5,968 nt of DNA from Candidatus Aminicenantota bacterium (lineage in GTDB: Bacteria; Acidobacteriota; Aminicenantia; Aminicenantales; UBA4085). The translations under genes and the position numbers were made by a program. Position 1 is the stretch's first letter. Each line of letters opens with the position of its first letter. The stretch spans positions 2,508 through 8,475 of the forward strand of contig PMCY01000088.1 of assembly GCA_003154255.1 (NCBI GenBank), read 5' to 3'. The notes under the pieces were generated by a model. That model was not told where the DNA came from. It saw nothing but the letters and a program-made list of their open reading frames with translations, and did no database searches. This document shows, in pieces, positions 5,955-5,968 of the stretch.

Positions 5955-5968
5955 ATGTTTACGCGCCC
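5955..5968 (+). CDS. Possible start of the next gene, cut by the window end
   Basis: ATG at 5955 opens four codons (MFTR) before the window ends. AAGG at 5942-5945, nine bases upstream, could be its ribosome binding site. Too little is visible to judge coding character or function. Confidence 0.22.

Larger units (their letters stand above)
5791..5968. other. AT-richer region after the operon, no firm gene
   Basis: The 178 bases after the ligase/polymerase stop hold no established gene. In order there is a tRNA-3'-like 17-mer (5794-5810), a 6-bp inverted repeat CGTCCG/CGGACG (5800-5805, 5822-5827) with no T-tract, an imperfect hairpin (5861-5889) and a 14-bp palindrome (5926-5939). ATG at 5955 with AAGG at 5942-5945 may start the next gene (four codons visible). 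From about 5850 the composition is visibly more AT-rich than the operon. Confidence 0.5.

Noticed and set aside
1..5968. CRISPR array, insertion sequence, transposase or integrase
   Set aside because: No repeated spacer-like units are visible, and no frame encodes a transposase- or recombinase-like protein.

Overview
The window looks like part of a surface-polysaccharide (O-antigen, capsule or exopolysaccharide) locus from a Gram-negative or other diderm bacterium. All recognisable genes lie on the + strand. Coding GC content is moderately high, by eye in the mid-fifties percent, with strong use of GCC, ATC and GAC codons. The gene families (FemAB/GNAT-like transferase, Wzx-type flippase, asparagine-synthetase-like amidotransferase, Wzy/WaaL-like membrane protein) occur together in such clusters in Desulfobacterota, Acidobacteriota, Nitrospirota and related phyla. 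I cannot name the taxon from this sequence.

Layout: (1) 1-798 is the 3' part of a GNAT/FemAB-like acyl- or aminoacyltransferase gene that begins upstream of the window. (2) 834-906 is a tRNA-Thr(TGT)-like gene with two unusual features: A instead of the near-universal U33, and an extra C bulged in the T-stem. It may be a pseudogene or carry sequence errors. (3) 907-1045 is an intergenic leader with a 16-bp perfect palindrome, a weak -10-like box and a possible 23-codon leader ORF whose stop overlaps the flippase start as ATGA. (4) 1046-2593 (flippase), 2625-4451 (asparagine-synthetase-like) and 4474-5790 (O-antigen ligase/polymerase-like) are spaced 31 and 22 nt apart and look like one operon. 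(5) 5791-5968 is a more AT-rich tail with no firm gene. It holds an imperfect hairpin, a 14-bp palindrome and a possible start codon 14 nt from the window edge.

Proposed teamwork: the flippase would move a lipid-linked oligosaccharide across the inner membrane, the Wzy/WaaL-like protein would polymerise or ligate it on the periplasmic side, and the amidotransferase-like protein would modify a sugar acid or other carboxylate in the cytoplasm. The FemAB/GNAT-like protein would add an acyl or aminoacyl group. No glycosyltransferase is in the window, so the sugar-assembling genes must lie elsewhere.

The most interesting signals are non-coding. A 17-bp stretch of the tRNA 3' half recurs with 15/17 identity four bases after the last gene's stop, which is the geometry left by integration at a tRNA. 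A 12-bp perfect inverted repeat sits at the flippase translation start, which lacks a Shine-Dalgarno sequence and overlaps the upstream ORF by ATGA, suggesting coupled or structure-controlled initiation.
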